From positions 2,432,501-2,496,500 of the forward strand of contig NZ_CP046565.1 in NCBI RefSeq assembly GCF_012769535.1: 64,000 bases of DNA, given 5' to 3'. The notes under the pieces were generated by a model, which ran no database searches, was not told where the DNA came from, and was given only the letters and a program-made list of their open reading frames with translations. Position numbers and translations under genes: made by a program. The stretch is from Methylococcus geothermalis (GTDB lineage: Bacteria > Pseudomonadota > Gammaproteobacteria > Methylococcales > Methylococcaceae). This document shows positions 1 through 12,093 of the stretch, piece by piece (the first letter of the stretch is position 1; each line of letters starts with the position of its first letter).

Positions 1-750
1 TGGTTCGATCAGACCATAGACCGGGTTTCAGAACGCTTCACCGCCTCCACCCGGATGATCACGGTGGCTTGCTCGGTGGCAGTGGTTGCCGCGGTTCAGC
101 TCGATACCATCGACATCATCAACCGGCTGTCCATCGACGAAGGACTGCGAAACGCCCTGGTCGAAAAGGCCTTCGCGCTGGATGAGCGGCCGAGGGATCC
201 CGGCAGACCCGAGAGGTCAGGTGATACCTCCAAACCGAGGGTATCTGCCGGCTCCTCCGGCAACGCCAGCCCCGTCCCGAGTCCGTACGCCAAGGGATCG
301 AACGGTACGCCGGCCAGTCCGGGCCGGACGGACGAAGCCAAAGGCAAACCCCCCGTCGTTTCGACGGCGCCGGCGAGCGCATCGATGCCGCAGCCCGCCG
401 TGTCCGCCCCGGACCCCACGGGCAAGCCGGCCCCGGCCAGCGTCAGGACAGACCTGGAATATCTGCAGGACCTCGGCCTCATCAACGTGTTGGGTAGCAG
501 TAAGAGCTGGTACGGACGCTGGCGCGAGGTCAATCCCATCGGCATGATCCTGTCGGTCTTCCTCCTCAGCCTCGGCGCGCCATTCTGGTATGCCGTGCTG
601 CAGAACCTGCTCAAACTCCGGGGCATTCTGGCCGTCAAGGACGACGAGCAACGGCGCGAACGGCAGAATCCCCAACCCCCCGCTGACCTGACCGCCGGCG
701 GTACGCAGGCCGCACCGCCCCTCGTCGGCGAGCGCGGCGTACTGGGATAG
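1..750 (+). CDS. C-terminal part of an unrecognised membrane protein (5' end outside window)
   Basis: The reading frame is open from base 1, so the gene begins upstream of the window; the ATG at 55 is probably internal. About 249 residues are visible. A hydrophobic segment (MITVACSVAVVAAVQL) lies near the visible start. A long low-complexity stretch rich in Pro, Ser, Ala and Gly follows, then a second hydrophobic segment (IGMILSVFLLSLGAPFWYAV) and a charged tail. This suggests a two-helix anchor with a disordered linker. The peptidoglycan hydrolase downstream begins 11 bases after the stop and is probably co-transcribed. I do not recognise the family, so function is unknown. Confidence 0.6.
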   Translation, partial: WFDQTIDRVSERFTASTRMITVACSVAVVAAVQLDTIDIINRLSIDEGLRNALVEKAFALDERPRDPGRPERSGDTSKPRVSAGSSGNASPVPSPYAKGSNGTPASPGRTDEAKGKPPVVSTAPASASMPQPAVSAPDPTGKPAPASVRTDLEYLQDLGLINVLGSSKSWYGRWREVNPIGMILSVFLLSLGAPFWYAVLQNLLKLRGILAVKDDEQRRERQNPQPPADLTAGGTQAAPPLVGERGVLG

Positions 751-761
751 GAGACGGCGCC

Positions 762-2555
762 ATGCTGAAGCAATGGATCGGCTGTCCGTCGGACAACTTC
801 ACCCAAGGCCGGCGCGGCCATAAGCCGGTGGCGGTCGTCATCCACGCCTACCCGAGCCTGGAAGCCGCCGAAACCCTGTTCGCCAACCCGAAATCCAGCG
901 AGTCCTGCCACTATGTGGTGGGCGCTGCCGGTCAGGTCCAACAATACGTGGACGAAACGGACACGGCCTATCACGCCGGCCTGGTCGTCAACCCGAGATG
1001 GACACTGTACCGCCAGGGCATCAATCCCAATTTGATGACGGTGGGGGTCGCCGCGGCCATCCAGGCAGGCGCAGCCTGGCCCGATGAGCTGTATCGCGCG
1101 GTGGCGGAGCTGATAGGGGAGATCGCCGCCCATTGGGGCTTTCCGCCGGACCCGGACCACATCGTGCTGCACTCGGAGGTACGGGCTTCCCGAGACTGCA
1201 CCGGTCCCGGCTTCGACCGCGCCGAGCTGCTGACGAGAATCGCCTCCCAACCCGCTCCGCCTCCGCCGTCCCCGTTGACACAGCACTTCGTGCAGTTGGT
1301 CAGCGCCGCCCACCTGCGCGACGGTGCGCCCAATACCCGCGCCCGCATCCTTCGCACCCTGCCGAAAGGGACCGACGTGGCGATCGCGGGCTTCAGCGAC
1401 CGCGGCGAACGGATCGAGGGGAACGCCATCTGGTACGAGACGCCGGAAAACGCCTTCCTCTGGGCAGGAGCCACGGACAGGCCGCAGCCGCTGGCGCCTC
1501 CGCCGGTGACTCCCGAGCCGCCGGCCCCCCAACCGATGGCCGGCATCGAGTGCGGGATTCCCCGGATCGACGCCCTGTTCGGCGGGCAAAGCGGCGAGGC
1601 CATCGGCGCCCAGGAGCCGGCAAGCGATGCCGTCGGCGCCATCCAGGACCTGCTGTCGGGCCACGGCCATATCGGCCTGCCCAACCTCCTCGCCGCCAGC
1701 TACGGACGGTTCGGCAGCAAGACCGCAGCCGCTGTGCAAAGCTTTCAGGCCAAGCACGGACTCCCCGTTTCAGGCGAAGTGGATGAAGCGACCCTGCGGA
1801 CCCTGATAAAAACCCCCGCGAGCAAGCCCAGGATTTCCCAGGTCTATCTCTCCCTGGTCTTGGGAATGCCTTATCGCGGCCTGTACAAGATATTGTGCAT
1901 CGTCGCGCAGATGGAAGGCGTCGGCAAATTCGGCGCGCTCAATCTCAATACCGACGCCGCCGGACTGTCCTATGGCATCATCCAATGGGCGCAGCGCCCC
2001 GGCCGCCTGCCGGAGCTGCTGCGGGCATTTTCCGCCGCCGACAGGGAGCGTTACATCGACATCTTCGGCGACGGCGATGCCGGGCTTGCCGACAGTCTCA
2101 TTGCCTATACCAGCAGGGCCAACGGCGGCGTCAACGCCAGAACCGGCGTCACGCTCGATCCGGCTTTCGATCTCATCCATGCCCCATGGACAGAGCGCTT
2201 CGAGAAAGCCACCCTTCACCTGCCGTTCCAGCGAGCCCAGGTACAAACCGCCGTCGGCGCGTTTCGACAGTCCCTCAAGAAAATACGAAGCTATGCCCAG
2301 GACCTTGGCACGGAACGCGGCATCGCCTTCATGCTGGATGTGGCCAACCAGTTCGGAGATGGCGGGCTGAAAAAACTCTACACGGCGACTCACCGCGAGG
2401 GCATGCACGAAAGGGACATCCTGGAAGCCATCGCCGACGAAAGCGTGGAACGCATGCCTGACAAGTTCAAACAAGGCGTGCGGGCCAGGCGCGATGGCTT
2501 TCTGCAAACGGCCAGACTGTCTGACGAGGCCGTCGATAGGGACAACATGGGTTGA
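762..2555 (+). CDS. Multidomain peptidoglycan hydrolase (amidase + SH3-like + PG-binding + lysozyme-like domain)
   Basis: The 597-residue protein shows four blocks. Residues about 20-165 look like an Amidase_2/PGRP zinc amidase, with candidate metal ligands in VVIHA and in IVLHSEVRASRDC. Residues about 175-240 look like an SH3-type wall-binding domain ending in a Pro-rich linker. Residues about 285-350 match the PG_binding_1 pattern (FGSKTAAAVQSFQAKHGLP). The last 230 residues (MEGVGKFGALNLNTDAAG, LSYGIIQWAQRPG) resemble a lysozyme/chitosanase-like fold, with the Glu of MEGVG a possible acid. An AGGAG ribosome site precedes ATG 762. No signal peptide is obvious, so export or phage-like use is open. 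Two catalytic domains in one chain is inference from motifs. Confidence 0.72.
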   Translation: MLKQWIGCPSDNFTQGRRGHKPVAVVIHAYPSLEAAETLFANPKSSESCHYVVGAAGQVQQYVDETDTAYHAGLVVNPRWTLYRQGINPNLMTVGVAAAIQAGAAWPDELYRAVAELIGEIAAHWGFPPDPDHIVLHSEVRASRDCTGPGFDRAELLTRIASQPAPPPPSPLTQHFVQLVSAAHLRDGAPNTRARILRTLPKGTDVAIAGFSDRGERIEGNAIWYETPENAFLWAGATDRPQPLAPPPVTPEPPAPQPMAGIECGIPRIDALFGGQSGEAIGAQEPASDAVGAIQDLLSGHGHIGLPNLLAASYGRFGSKTAAAVQSFQAKHGLPVSGEVDEATLRTLIKTPASKPRISQVYLSLVLGMPYRGLYKILCIVAQMEGVGKFGALNLNTDAAGLSYGIIQWAQRPGRLPELLRAFSAADRERYIDIFGDGDAGLADSLIAYTSRANGGVNARTGVTLDPAFDLIHAPWTERFEKATLHLPFQRAQVQTAVGAFRQSLKKIRSYAQDLGTERGIAFMLDVANQFGDGGLKKLYTATHREGMHERDILEAIADESVERMPDKFKQGVRARRDGFLQTARLSDEAVDRDNMG

Positions 2556-2724
2556 ACCGAGAAACCGCGATCGGCTCGCAGAACCGACGTCGCAGACAAA
2601 GCCCGGAAATGATGCAGCGGGAAGCGTGCACTGCCGGTGATACAGAACGGCCGTTGAATACGGTTTTGTTTACCGAAAATAAATGTCAAGCATGGACATC
2701 ATAAGAAACTCTGATACTAAAATG

Positions 2725-2752
2725 GGTTGAATTAGGTATAATTTATTCAACC
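2725..2752. repeat. 8-bp inverted repeat around a TATAAT-like sequence
   Basis: GGTTGAAT at 2725-2732 is mirrored by ATTCAACC at 2745-2752, with a 12-base AT-rich centre that includes TATAAT at 2737-2742. It could be an operator or a small hairpin. No well-placed -35 box was found for the TATAAT on the plus strand. Confidence 0.35.
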
Positions 2753-2861
2753 TCAACGGAACGATGCGGTTCGGCTTGACGAGGACCGGTGGTTGCGCGG
2801 TTTTTGTTCTCCTCCTCCTGGGCGACATCCGAGGTCGCCTTATCTCCCTCCTGGCAGGCAT

Positions 2862-3040
2862 AAGAAAGCCCGCCAGGGGCGGGCTTTTTAGCGTTTTTTG
2901 TTATTGTTGTTGTTTCAACGCTATCGCCGAGTTTACCTGCGAAGCGCATCGGTAGTTGCGTTATTGTTGTAATTATCAGTTGCCCCGAAGGGCTCTCCTC
3001 CTCATTGACGACTCTCTCTGAGGCCCCGTCCCTGACGGCT
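2862..3040 (-). ncRNA. Candidate small regulatory RNA with own promoter and terminator
   Basis: On the minus strand a sigma70-like promoter (TGGACA, 16-base spacer, TATACT) predicts a start near 3040. A GC-rich hairpin at 2886-2866 followed by a short T-rich run would end the transcript after about 180 bases. The predicted RNA has a UUCG tetraloop hairpin (2993-2982), a TGCG/CGCA hairpin (2948-2938) and two A-rich single-stranded tracts of the AAC/AAT repeat type (near 2960-2975 and 2893-2915). Such tracts resemble Hfq-binding or Crc-type CA motifs. It does not resemble 6S RNA or tmRNA as I know them. Existence and role are inference; no family was recognised. Confidence 0.4.
2866..2889. terminator. 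Rho-independent terminator, probably bidirectional
   Basis: AAGCCCGCC (2866-2874) pairs with GGCGGGCTT (2878-2886) across a 3-base loop, and five T residues follow on the plus strand (2885-2889). On the minus strand the stem is followed by a weaker T-rich run. It could end the plus-strand hydrolase transcript and the minus-strand candidate RNA. Confidence 0.75.
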
Positions 3041-3046
3041 GGGCAA

Positions 3047-3074
3047 AGTATAGCGGAAAAGTTCCCGGTGTCCA
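3047..3074 (-). promoter_or_regulatory. Sigma70-like promoter for the candidate small RNA
   Basis: Read on the minus strand, TGGACA (3074-3069) is separated by 16 bases from TATACT (3052-3047). Each hexamer differs from consensus at one position. No open reading frame with a ribosome site follows, which fits a non-coding transcript. Confidence 0.45.
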
Positions 3075-3212
3075 GGTTTTTTTACAAATTTGAAACAACC
3101 TCTTTCCTGCAACACTTTCGCTTTTTAATTCAATAGGTTGCGTTTCGTCTCAGCCTCCAAAATGCGATTTCCCAGCCTGGAGCTAGGTTATTTTTAACGG
3201 CGCATCTTGCCG

Positions 3213-6713
<3,501 letters not shown>

Positions 6714-7130
6714 GGACGACTGCCGCCAAATATTGCGATATGAAAGATTGGTAAAGAAACGCTGCGCGAAGCTTGTTTAAATGGGGGTTTTCGGACCCAC
6801 GGCCGACGCACTTTCTTTTGTGGGGCCAAAAGAAAGTACGCAAAGAAAAGGCCGCCCGACAGCCGCGAAAGCCCTTGCGCTTCTACGAAAACCATCCTTG
6901 GTTTTCGCCCTTCGGGCCAGCCTTCGGCGGTTCAACTTTGCTCCCAGCAAAGTTGTCGCTTGCCAATCGGGGTCGACAGAGGGGGCTTCCATGCCCATCT
7001 GTCGACGCGCCGCCTCCTTGCGGCGCCCCTGCGGGTTGATCCGCTTGGCAAGCTGCGATGCTCAGCGCGGCTGAACGGGATTTCAAGAGCGAAAACGGCC
7101 CCGCTTCGCGTGGCCTGCGCCTAGCCGATT
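6714..7130. repeat. Structured intergenic repeat with four perfect inverted repeats
   Basis: This 417-base gap between dnaE and rfbD holds no gene. It carries four perfect inverted repeats in a row: 6811-6820/6827-6836 (CTTTCTTTTG with CAAAAGAAAG), 6886-6894/6899-6907, 6933-6942/6946-6955 (CAACTTTGCT with AGCAAAGTTG) and 6972-6980/6998-7006 (GTCGACAGA with TCTGTCGAC). The first block resembles a palindromic CTTTCTTTTG...CAAAAGAAAG element that recurs between genes in several gammaproteobacteria. Copy number elsewhere in this genome cannot be seen here. The rest of the gap shows no clear promoter. Confidence 0.6.
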
Positions 7131-8036
7131 TTATTGACCGGCAAGATCAGCCAAACAAAGCTCCAAGGCGTGTCGCCAATCGGGAGGCGCAATACCAAAG
7201 CGCTCCTCGAGCTTGCTCAAATCCAGCACCGAATAAGCCGGCCGCTGGGCGGGGGTCGGATACTCCGAGGTCGGGATGGGCTCGACCCGGGCCGCGGTGT
7301 CGGGGAGCAAGCCGGCAGCCACGGCCTGCTCGCGGATGGCGCAGGCGAAGCCATACCAGCTCGTCTGGCCGCTGCAGGTGAGATGGTAGACACCGCTCGA
7401 ACCCGACAGATCGGCCAGACCGGCACGCAGCGAGCGCGCCACCAGAATCGCAGTCGCCTCGGCGATCATCCGCACCCAGGTCGGCGCCCCCCTTTGGTCG
7501 TCGATGACCCGCACCAGCGCGCGCTCGGCCATGAGCCGCAGCATGGTCTTCATGAAGTTCTGGCCCCGTACGCCGTAAACCCAAGCGGTGCGGAGGATGA
7601 CATGGGCGGCGCCGGATTCGGCGATGGCCTGCTCCCCGGCGAGCTTGCTGCGGCCGTAGACGTTCCGCGGACCGACCGGATCGTCCTCCCGGTACGGCAC
7701 GGCGCCGTCGCCGGGAAAAACGTAGTCGGTCGAATAGTGAATCAACCCTACGCCCAAACGCGCCGCTTCCGCCGCCAGTACCGACGGCGCCTCGGCGTTC
7801 ACCTTCCACGCCAGCTCCGGCTCCTGCTCGGCCCGATCGACCGCGGTATAGGCAGCCGCGTTGACGATCAGATCGGGCCTGACGGCACGCACCACGGCGG
7901 CAACGGCACCGGGCTCGGCCAGATCGATAGCCGGTTCCGAATGGCGATCGAGCGCGACGACCTCGCCGAAACAGGCGAGCGTCCGCCGCAGCTCCCAGGC
8001 CAGCTGCCCGGCTCTGCCCACGACCAGTATCTTCAT
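7131..8036 (-). CDS. rfbD: dTDP-4-dehydrorhamnose reductase
   Basis: It catalyses the last step to dTDP-L-rhamnose, reducing dTDP-4-keto-rhamnose with NAD(P)H. The 301-residue protein begins [16 protein letters not shown], a GxxGQL Rossmann nucleotide motif. It has STDYVFPGDG and the catalytic YxxxK as YGRSK, followed by LAGEQAIAESG. The start chosen, ATG 8036, overlaps the rfbC stop in an ATGA junction; the frame extends further upstream but the family begins here. It is the last gene of rfbBACD. The sugar probably feeds lipopolysaccharide O-antigen or another surface polysaccharide. Confidence 0.95.
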   Translation of the reverse strand: MKILVVGRAGQLAWELRRTLACFGEVVALDRHSEPAIDLAEPGAVAAVVRAVRPDLIVNAAAYTAVDRAEQEPELAWKVNAEAPSVLAAEAARLGVGLIHYSTDYVFPGDGAVPYREDDPVGPRNVYGRSKLAGEQAIAESGAAHVILRTAWVYGVRGQNFMKTMLRLMAERALVRVIDDQRGAPTWVRMIAEATAILVARSLRAGLADLSGSSGVYHLTCSGQTSWYGFACAIREQAVAAGLLPDTAARVEPIPTSEYPTPAQRPAYSVLDLSKLEERFGIAPPDWRHALELCLADLAGQ

Positions 8037-8590
8037 GGATACGCCGGCAGCCTGTCCTGCGGGAAGTCCCGGAGCAGCATGGCGTCCCGGTCCTTGGCCG
8101 AGAGCTCGGGCGCGGACGCCAGCGGCCAGTCTATGCCGATGTCCGGATCGTCCCAGCGCAGCGAACAATCGGCGGACGGTTGGTAATACTCGGTGCACTT
8201 GTAGGCGAACATGGCGGCCTCGCTCAGCACGCAGAAACCGTGAGCGAAGCCTTCCGGCACATACATCTGCAGATGGTTCTCCGCCGACAGCACCGTGCCG
8301 AACCAGCGGCCGAATTGGGGCGATCCGCGCCGGATGTCCACCGCCACGTCGAAGACTTCGCCCTGCAGCACCTGCACGAGCTTGCCCTGGGGCCGCGGAT
8401 TCTGGAAATGCAGGCCCCGCAGGATGCCCTTGCGCGAAAAGGAAAGGTTATCCTGCACGAAATCGGCCGGCAGTCCGGCATCCTGGTAACGCTGGCGGCT
8501 CCAGGTTTCCTTGAAATAGCCGCGGGCGTCGCCGAATACCTTGGGCGAAATCAGCATCACGCCCGGCAAGGAGGTCTGTTCGACTTTCAA
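8033..8590 (-). CDS. rfbC: dTDP-4-dehydrorhamnose 3,5-epimerase
   Basis: It epimerises C3 and C5 of dTDP-4-keto-6-deoxyglucose. The 185-residue cupin-like protein contains [15 protein letters not shown], the catalytic-His region [15 protein letters not shown] and [15 protein letters not shown], all typical of RmlC. I place the start at TTG 8590, which overlaps the rfbA stop; no ATG occurs at the right place and the family N-terminus ([10 protein letters not shown]) begins immediately after. A longer in-frame extension to 8689 would run inside rfbA and is unlikely. Confidence 0.92.
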   Translation of the reverse strand: MKVEQTSLPGVMLISPKVFGDARGYFKETWSRQRYQDAGLPADFVQDNLSFSRKGILRGLHFQNPRPQGKLVQVLQGEVFDVAVDIRRGSPQFGRWFGTVLSAENHLQMYVPEGFAHGFCVLSEAAMFAYKCTEYYQPSADCSLRWDDPDIGIDWPLASAPELSAKDRDAMLLRDFPQDRLPAYP

Positions 8591-9474
8591 ACCGGCATTC
8601 CCCCTTCGATCAGCCGGCGCAGATAAGCGCCATAGCCGCTCTTGCCCAGATTGTCGGCCAGTCGGCCGACTTCTTCCGCATTGATCCAACCCTTGTTCAG
8701 CGCGATTTCCTCCGGACAGCAGATCTTGAGGCCCTGCCGCTCCTCGATGGTCTGGATGAAATTGGAGGCCTGCAGGAGCGAGTCGTGGGTACCGGTGTCC
8801 AGCCAGGCGACACCGCGCCCCATCTTTTGGATGTGCAACTGGCCTTGCTCCAGGTAAAGCCGGTTGATGTCGGTGATTTCCAGTTCGCCCCGCGCCGAGG
8901 GCTTGAGCGTCGCCGCCATGTCCACGACCTGCCGGTCATAGAAATAAAGGCCGGTGACGGCATAGTTCGACTTAGGTCTGGCAGGCTTTTCCTCGACCCC
9001 GATCACCCGGCCGGTCGCGTCGAATTCGGCGACGCCGTAGCGCTCCGGATCGCGCACCCAGTAGCCGAACACCGTAGCTCCTTCTTGGCGTGCCGTGGCA
9101 TTGGACAGGAAGCCCTGGAAATCGTGGCCGTAAAAGATATTGTCGCCGAGAATCAGGCAACTGCGCCGGCCCTCGATGAAATCGCGGCCGATGAGAAAAG
9201 CCTGCGCGAGGCCTTCCGGCTTCGCCTGCGCGGCGTAACGGATGCTGATACCCCATTGCGCGCCATCGCCGAGCAAGGCCTGGAACAGCGCGGCATCATG
9301 CGGCGTGGTGATCACCAGGATGTCCCGGATGCCGGCCAGCATCAGCACCGACAAGGGGTAGTAGATCATCGGCTTGTCGTAGACCGGCAGCAGTTGCTTG
9401 CTCACCACATGGGTCAGCGGATACAGCCGGGTGCCGGAGCCGCCGGCCAGGATGATACCGCGGATACCGCTCAT
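8587..9474 (-). CDS. rfbA: Glucose-1-phosphate thymidylyltransferase
   Basis: It joins glucose-1-phosphate to dTTP, making dTDP-glucose, the first step of dTDP-rhamnose synthesis. The 295 residues show the nucleotidyltransferase signature [16 protein letters not shown], then [15 protein letters not shown] and [13 protein letters not shown]. Length agrees with RmlA (about 290). ATG 9474 overlaps the rfbB stop by four bases, and the gene overlaps rfbC at its end, so translation is probably coupled along the operon. Confidence 0.97.
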   Translation of the reverse strand: MSGIRGIILAGGSGTRLYPLTHVVSKQLLPVYDKPMIYYPLSVLMLAGIRDILVITTPHDAALFQALLGDGAQWGISIRYAAQAKPEGLAQAFLIGRDFIEGRRSCLILGDNIFYGHDFQGFLSNATARQEGATVFGYWVRDPERYGVAEFDATGRVIGVEEKPARPKSNYAVTGLYFYDRQVVDMAATLKPSARGELEITDINRLYLEQGQLHIQKMGRGVAWLDTGTHDSLLQASNFIQTIEERQGLKICCPEEIALNKGWINAEEVGRLADNLGKSGYGAYLRRLIEGGMPV

Positions 9475-10553
9475 TCCGACTCCTTGGCGCTTTCGACGCC
9501 CAGACGCTCGCCACCGTAGTTGCCCGACTTGACGTGCTCCACCCAGTCGCGGTTGTCGAGGTACCAGCGCACCGTCTTCCGCAGGCCGGTCTCGAAGGTT
9601 TCTTCGGGCTGCCAGGCCAGTTCACGGCCAATCTTGCCGGCGTCGATGGCGTAGCGCAGGTCGTGGCCGGGCCGGTCCTGCACGAACTGGATCAGGTGGC
9701 GGTGCGGTTTGTGGGGGGAATCGGGCAGAAATTCGTCGAGCAGGGCACAGATCGTCTCCACCACTTCGATGTTGGTCTTCTCGTTGTTGCCGCCGACATT
9801 ATAGACCTCGCCCGGCCGGCCGCCGGCCAGGACGGTCTCGATCGCCCGGCAATGGTCTTCCACGTAGAGCCAGTCGCGGACGTTGGTACCCGCGCCGTAC
9901 ACCGGCAGCGGCAGACCCTGGAGCGCGTGGTCGATCATCAGGGGAATCAATTTCTCCGGAAACTGGTACGGCCCGTAATTGTTCGAGCAGTTGGTGGTCA
10001 GCACCGGCAGGCCGTAGGTGTGGAAATAGGCCCTCACCAAGTGGTCGGAGCCGGCCTTGGACGCCGAATACGGGGAGTTGGGCCGGTACGGCGTCTCCTC
10101 GGTGAACTTGCCGGTCGGGCCCAGGGTACCGTAGACCTCGTCGGTGGAGACATGCAGGAACCGGAACGTCTTCCGGCGTTCGCCGTCCAGCTGGCGCCAG
10201 TACCAGCGCGCGGCCTCCAGCAGTTCGAAAGTGCCGGTGACGTTGGTATGGACGAAAGCGTCCGGGCCGTCGATCGAGCGATCGACGTGGGTCTCCGCGG
10301 CGAAATTGACGATCGCGTCCGGCTGATAGCGCTCCAGCAGGTATTCGACCAGCTCGCGGTCGCCGATCGAGCCCAGCACGAAGTCGTGGTTCGGATTGTC
10401 CTCGACTTCGGCGAGGGTACGCAGATTGCCGGAATAGGTCAGCGCATCGAGGTTGACGACCTCGACGCCGCCCTGCCGCATCTGCCTGAGCACGAAATTG
10501 CCGCCGATGAATCCGGCACCGCCGGTAACGAGTAGGGTTTTCACTGGGTTCAA
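9471..10553 (-). CDS. rfbB: dTDP-glucose 4,6-dehydratase
   Basis: It converts dTDP-glucose to dTDP-4-keto-6-deoxyglucose using bound NAD. The 360-residue protein has [12 protein letters not shown] at the N-terminus, the STDEVYG active-site segment and catalytic [12 protein letters not shown]. The start is probably TTG 10553, overlapping the stop of the ABC permease by four bases with an AAAGG-like ribosome site; GTG 10544 is an alternative. This overlap joins the rhamnose genes to the upstream transporter cluster. Confidence 0.95.
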   Translation of the reverse strand: MNPVKTLLVTGGAGFIGGNFVLRQMRQGGVEVVNLDALTYSGNLRTLAEVEDNPNHDFVLGSIGDRELVEYLLERYQPDAIVNFAAETHVDRSIDGPDAFVHTNVTGTFELLEAARWYWRQLDGERRKTFRFLHVSTDEVYGTLGPTGKFTEETPYRPNSPYSASKAGSDHLVRAYFHTYGLPVLTTNCSNNYGPYQFPEKLIPLMIDHALQGLPLPVYGAGTNVRDWLYVEDHCRAIETVLAGGRPGEVYNVGGNNEKTNIEVVETICALLDEFLPDSPHKPHRHLIQFVQDRPGHDLRYAIDAGKIGRELAWQPEETFETGLRKTVRWYLDNRDWVEHVKSGNYGGERLGVESAKESE

Positions 10554-11353
10554 GCGCCGCCTTTACGCTGCATCATGCCTTTGGAAGGGTTGTAGCCGAT
10601 GATCGCCACGGCGAGAAACAGCACCGTCGCCCCGGCCGTGTAGCCACATGCCAACCCGTTGAACTGTCCGTACAGCGCGAAGCGGATCAGCTCCACCGCC
10701 TGCGAGAAGGGGTTCCATTGGGCCAGCGCATGCAGCAGCTCGCTGGATTCCTGGATCTTCCAGAGCGGGTACAGCGCCGTGGACATAAAAAACATCGGGA
10801 ATATTACGAAATTCATCACGCCGGCGAAATTCTCCAGCTGGCGGATGAAAGATGATAATAGCAGGCCGAGCGCGCCCAGCATCACGCCGGAGAGCAGCAG
10901 CGCCGGCAGCACCGCCAGATAGCCGTGGGCCGGCGCCTCGATGCCGTAGGCCCAGGCGACACCTAAAAACACGTAGACCTGCAGGATCGACACTGCGACA
11001 CCCGCGACCAGCTTGGCGGTCAGCAGGAACCAGCGCGGCAGGGGGCTGACCAGGAGCGTCCGCATGCTGCCCATTTCACGGTCGTACACCATCGACAGCG
11101 AACTCTGCATGCCGTTGAACAGCTGGATCATCCCGAGGAGCCCCGGCGTGATGTACACCTCATACAGGATATAGGTCTCATAGGGCGGACTGATGGCCAA
11201 ACCTAAGGTCGAACGGAACCCGGCGGCGAACACGAACAGCCAGACCAAGGGCCGCACCAGGGCGGAGATGAAACGTTCGCGCTGGTGGACGAAGCGGTAG
11301 AGCTCGCGGACGACGATGCCGCGCAGCGCCCGCAGATAATGCATCGGCCTCAT
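10550..11353 (-). CDS. ABC-2 type permease of the PQQ-associated transport system
   Basis: This 267-residue integral membrane protein belongs to the ABC-2 (daunorubicin/polysaccharide exporter) family. About six hydrophobic segments are visible, with [19 protein letters not shown] in the conserved loop and [14 protein letters not shown] near the end. Start ATG 11353 overlaps the ATPase stop by four bases; the frame continues upstream only as a shadow of that ATPase. Together with the next three upstream genes it matches the set found beside PQQ-dependent alcohol dehydrogenases. Substrate and direction are unknown to me, although ABC-2 permeases are usually exporters. Confidence 0.85.
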   Translation of the reverse strand: MRPMHYLRALRGIVVRELYRFVHQRERFISALVRPLVWLFVFAAGFRSTLGLAISPPYETYILYEVYITPGLLGMIQLFNGMQSSLSMVYDREMGSMRTLLVSPLPRWFLLTAKLVAGVAVSILQVYVFLGVAWAYGIEAPAHGYLAVLPALLLSGVMLGALGLLLSSFIRQLENFAGVMNFVIFPMFFMSTALYPLWKIQESSELLHALAQWNPFSQAVELIRFALYGQFNGLACGYTAGATVLFLAVAIIGYNPSKGMMQRKGGA

Positions 11354-12093
11354 CCCTCGCCCTCCGCGGTCAGCCGGTGGAACGCCGCGCTCACCGTTTC
11401 CGCACCCTGCCCGGCCAGCACCTCGCGCACGGTGCCCTGCGCCCGGACCCGCCCCTTGTGCAGCACGATGAGGCTGTCGTCCTGACCGATCTCGTCGATC
11501 AGGTGCGTCGCCCACAGCACCGCCAGCCCGCGGCTGCGGCACAATTCGTGGATGTGATCGACCATGGCCTTGCGGCTGGGCACGTCCAGCCCAACGCTGG
11601 GCTCGTCCAGCAGCAGCAGCGCCGGGCGGTGCAGCAGGGCGCGGGCGATCTCCACCCGCCGCCGGTGGCCGCCGTTCAGCTGCCGGACCTTCTCGTCGCG
11701 CCGCTCTTCCATGCCCTGCCGCTCCAGCTCTTCCCGGATACGAAGCTCTGCCTCCTTGCGGCTCAGGCCGTGCAGGGATGCGTGATAGCGCAGGTTCTGG
11801 GCGACGCTCAGGTCCAGGTCGAGGGTCGGCTGCTGGAACACCACGCCGAGCCGGGCCAGCGCCGCGCAGGAATCCTTGCGCAAGGCATGGCCGGCGATGC
11901 TGATTTGCCCTGAGGGCGCGTCGTAAAGCCGGGTCACCAGCGAAAACAGTGTACTCTTGCCCGCTCCGTTGGGACCGAGCAGGATCGCGCACTCGCCTTG
12001 GCCAATGCGGAAACCCACGTCGTCCAACGCCTTGCGCGGCCCGTAGGCGAACGAAAGATGCTCGACCTCGAGCGCTGGAACCGCGACACTCAT
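11350..12093 (-). CDS. ABC transporter ATP-binding protein, PQQ-dependent-catabolism type
   Basis: The 247-residue ATPase has Walker A GPNGAGKST, a Q-loop in VVFQQPTLDLDL, signature region LNGGHRRRVEIARALLHRP and Walker B LLLLDEPSVGLD. The signature reads LNGG rather than the usual LSGG. It overlaps the permease below and the beta-propeller gene above by four bases each. The order substrate-binding protein, propeller, ATPase, permease is characteristic of the PQQ-associated transport system in methylotrophs and alcohol-oxidising pseudomonads; this rests on recalled gene neighbourhoods. Confidence 0.88.
   Translation of the reverse strand: MSVAVPALEVEHLSFAYGPRKALDDVGFRIGQGECAILLGPNGAGKSTLFSLVTRLYDAPSGQISIAGHALRKDSCAALARLGVVFQQPTLDLDLSVAQNLRYHASLHGLSRKEAELRIREELERQGMEERRDEKVRQLNGGHRRRVEIARALLHRPALLLLDEPSVGLDVPSRKAMVDHIHELCRSRGLAVLWATHLIDEIGQDDSLIVLHKGRVRAQGTVREVLAGQGAETVSAAFHRLTAEGEG

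Larger units (their letters stand above)
2556..3212. other. 657-base gene-free region between the PG hydrolase and dnaE
   Basis: No convincing protein gene is present. The region is noticeably more AT-rich than its surroundings. It contains an 8-bp inverted repeat (2725-2732 with 2745-2752) around a TATAAT-like core, a 6-bp hairpin (2821-2826 with 2834-2839), a strong terminator-like hairpin at 2866-2886, and a minus-strand promoter near 3047-3074. The last two frame a candidate small RNA. The genes on either side converge on this region. Confidence 0.6.

Noticed and set aside
2743..2949. Minus-strand frame of 68 codons in the dnaE-proximal gap
   Set aside because: It runs through the terminator hairpin, has no ribosome site at its start and no recognisable protein pattern; a non-coding RNA explains the signals better.
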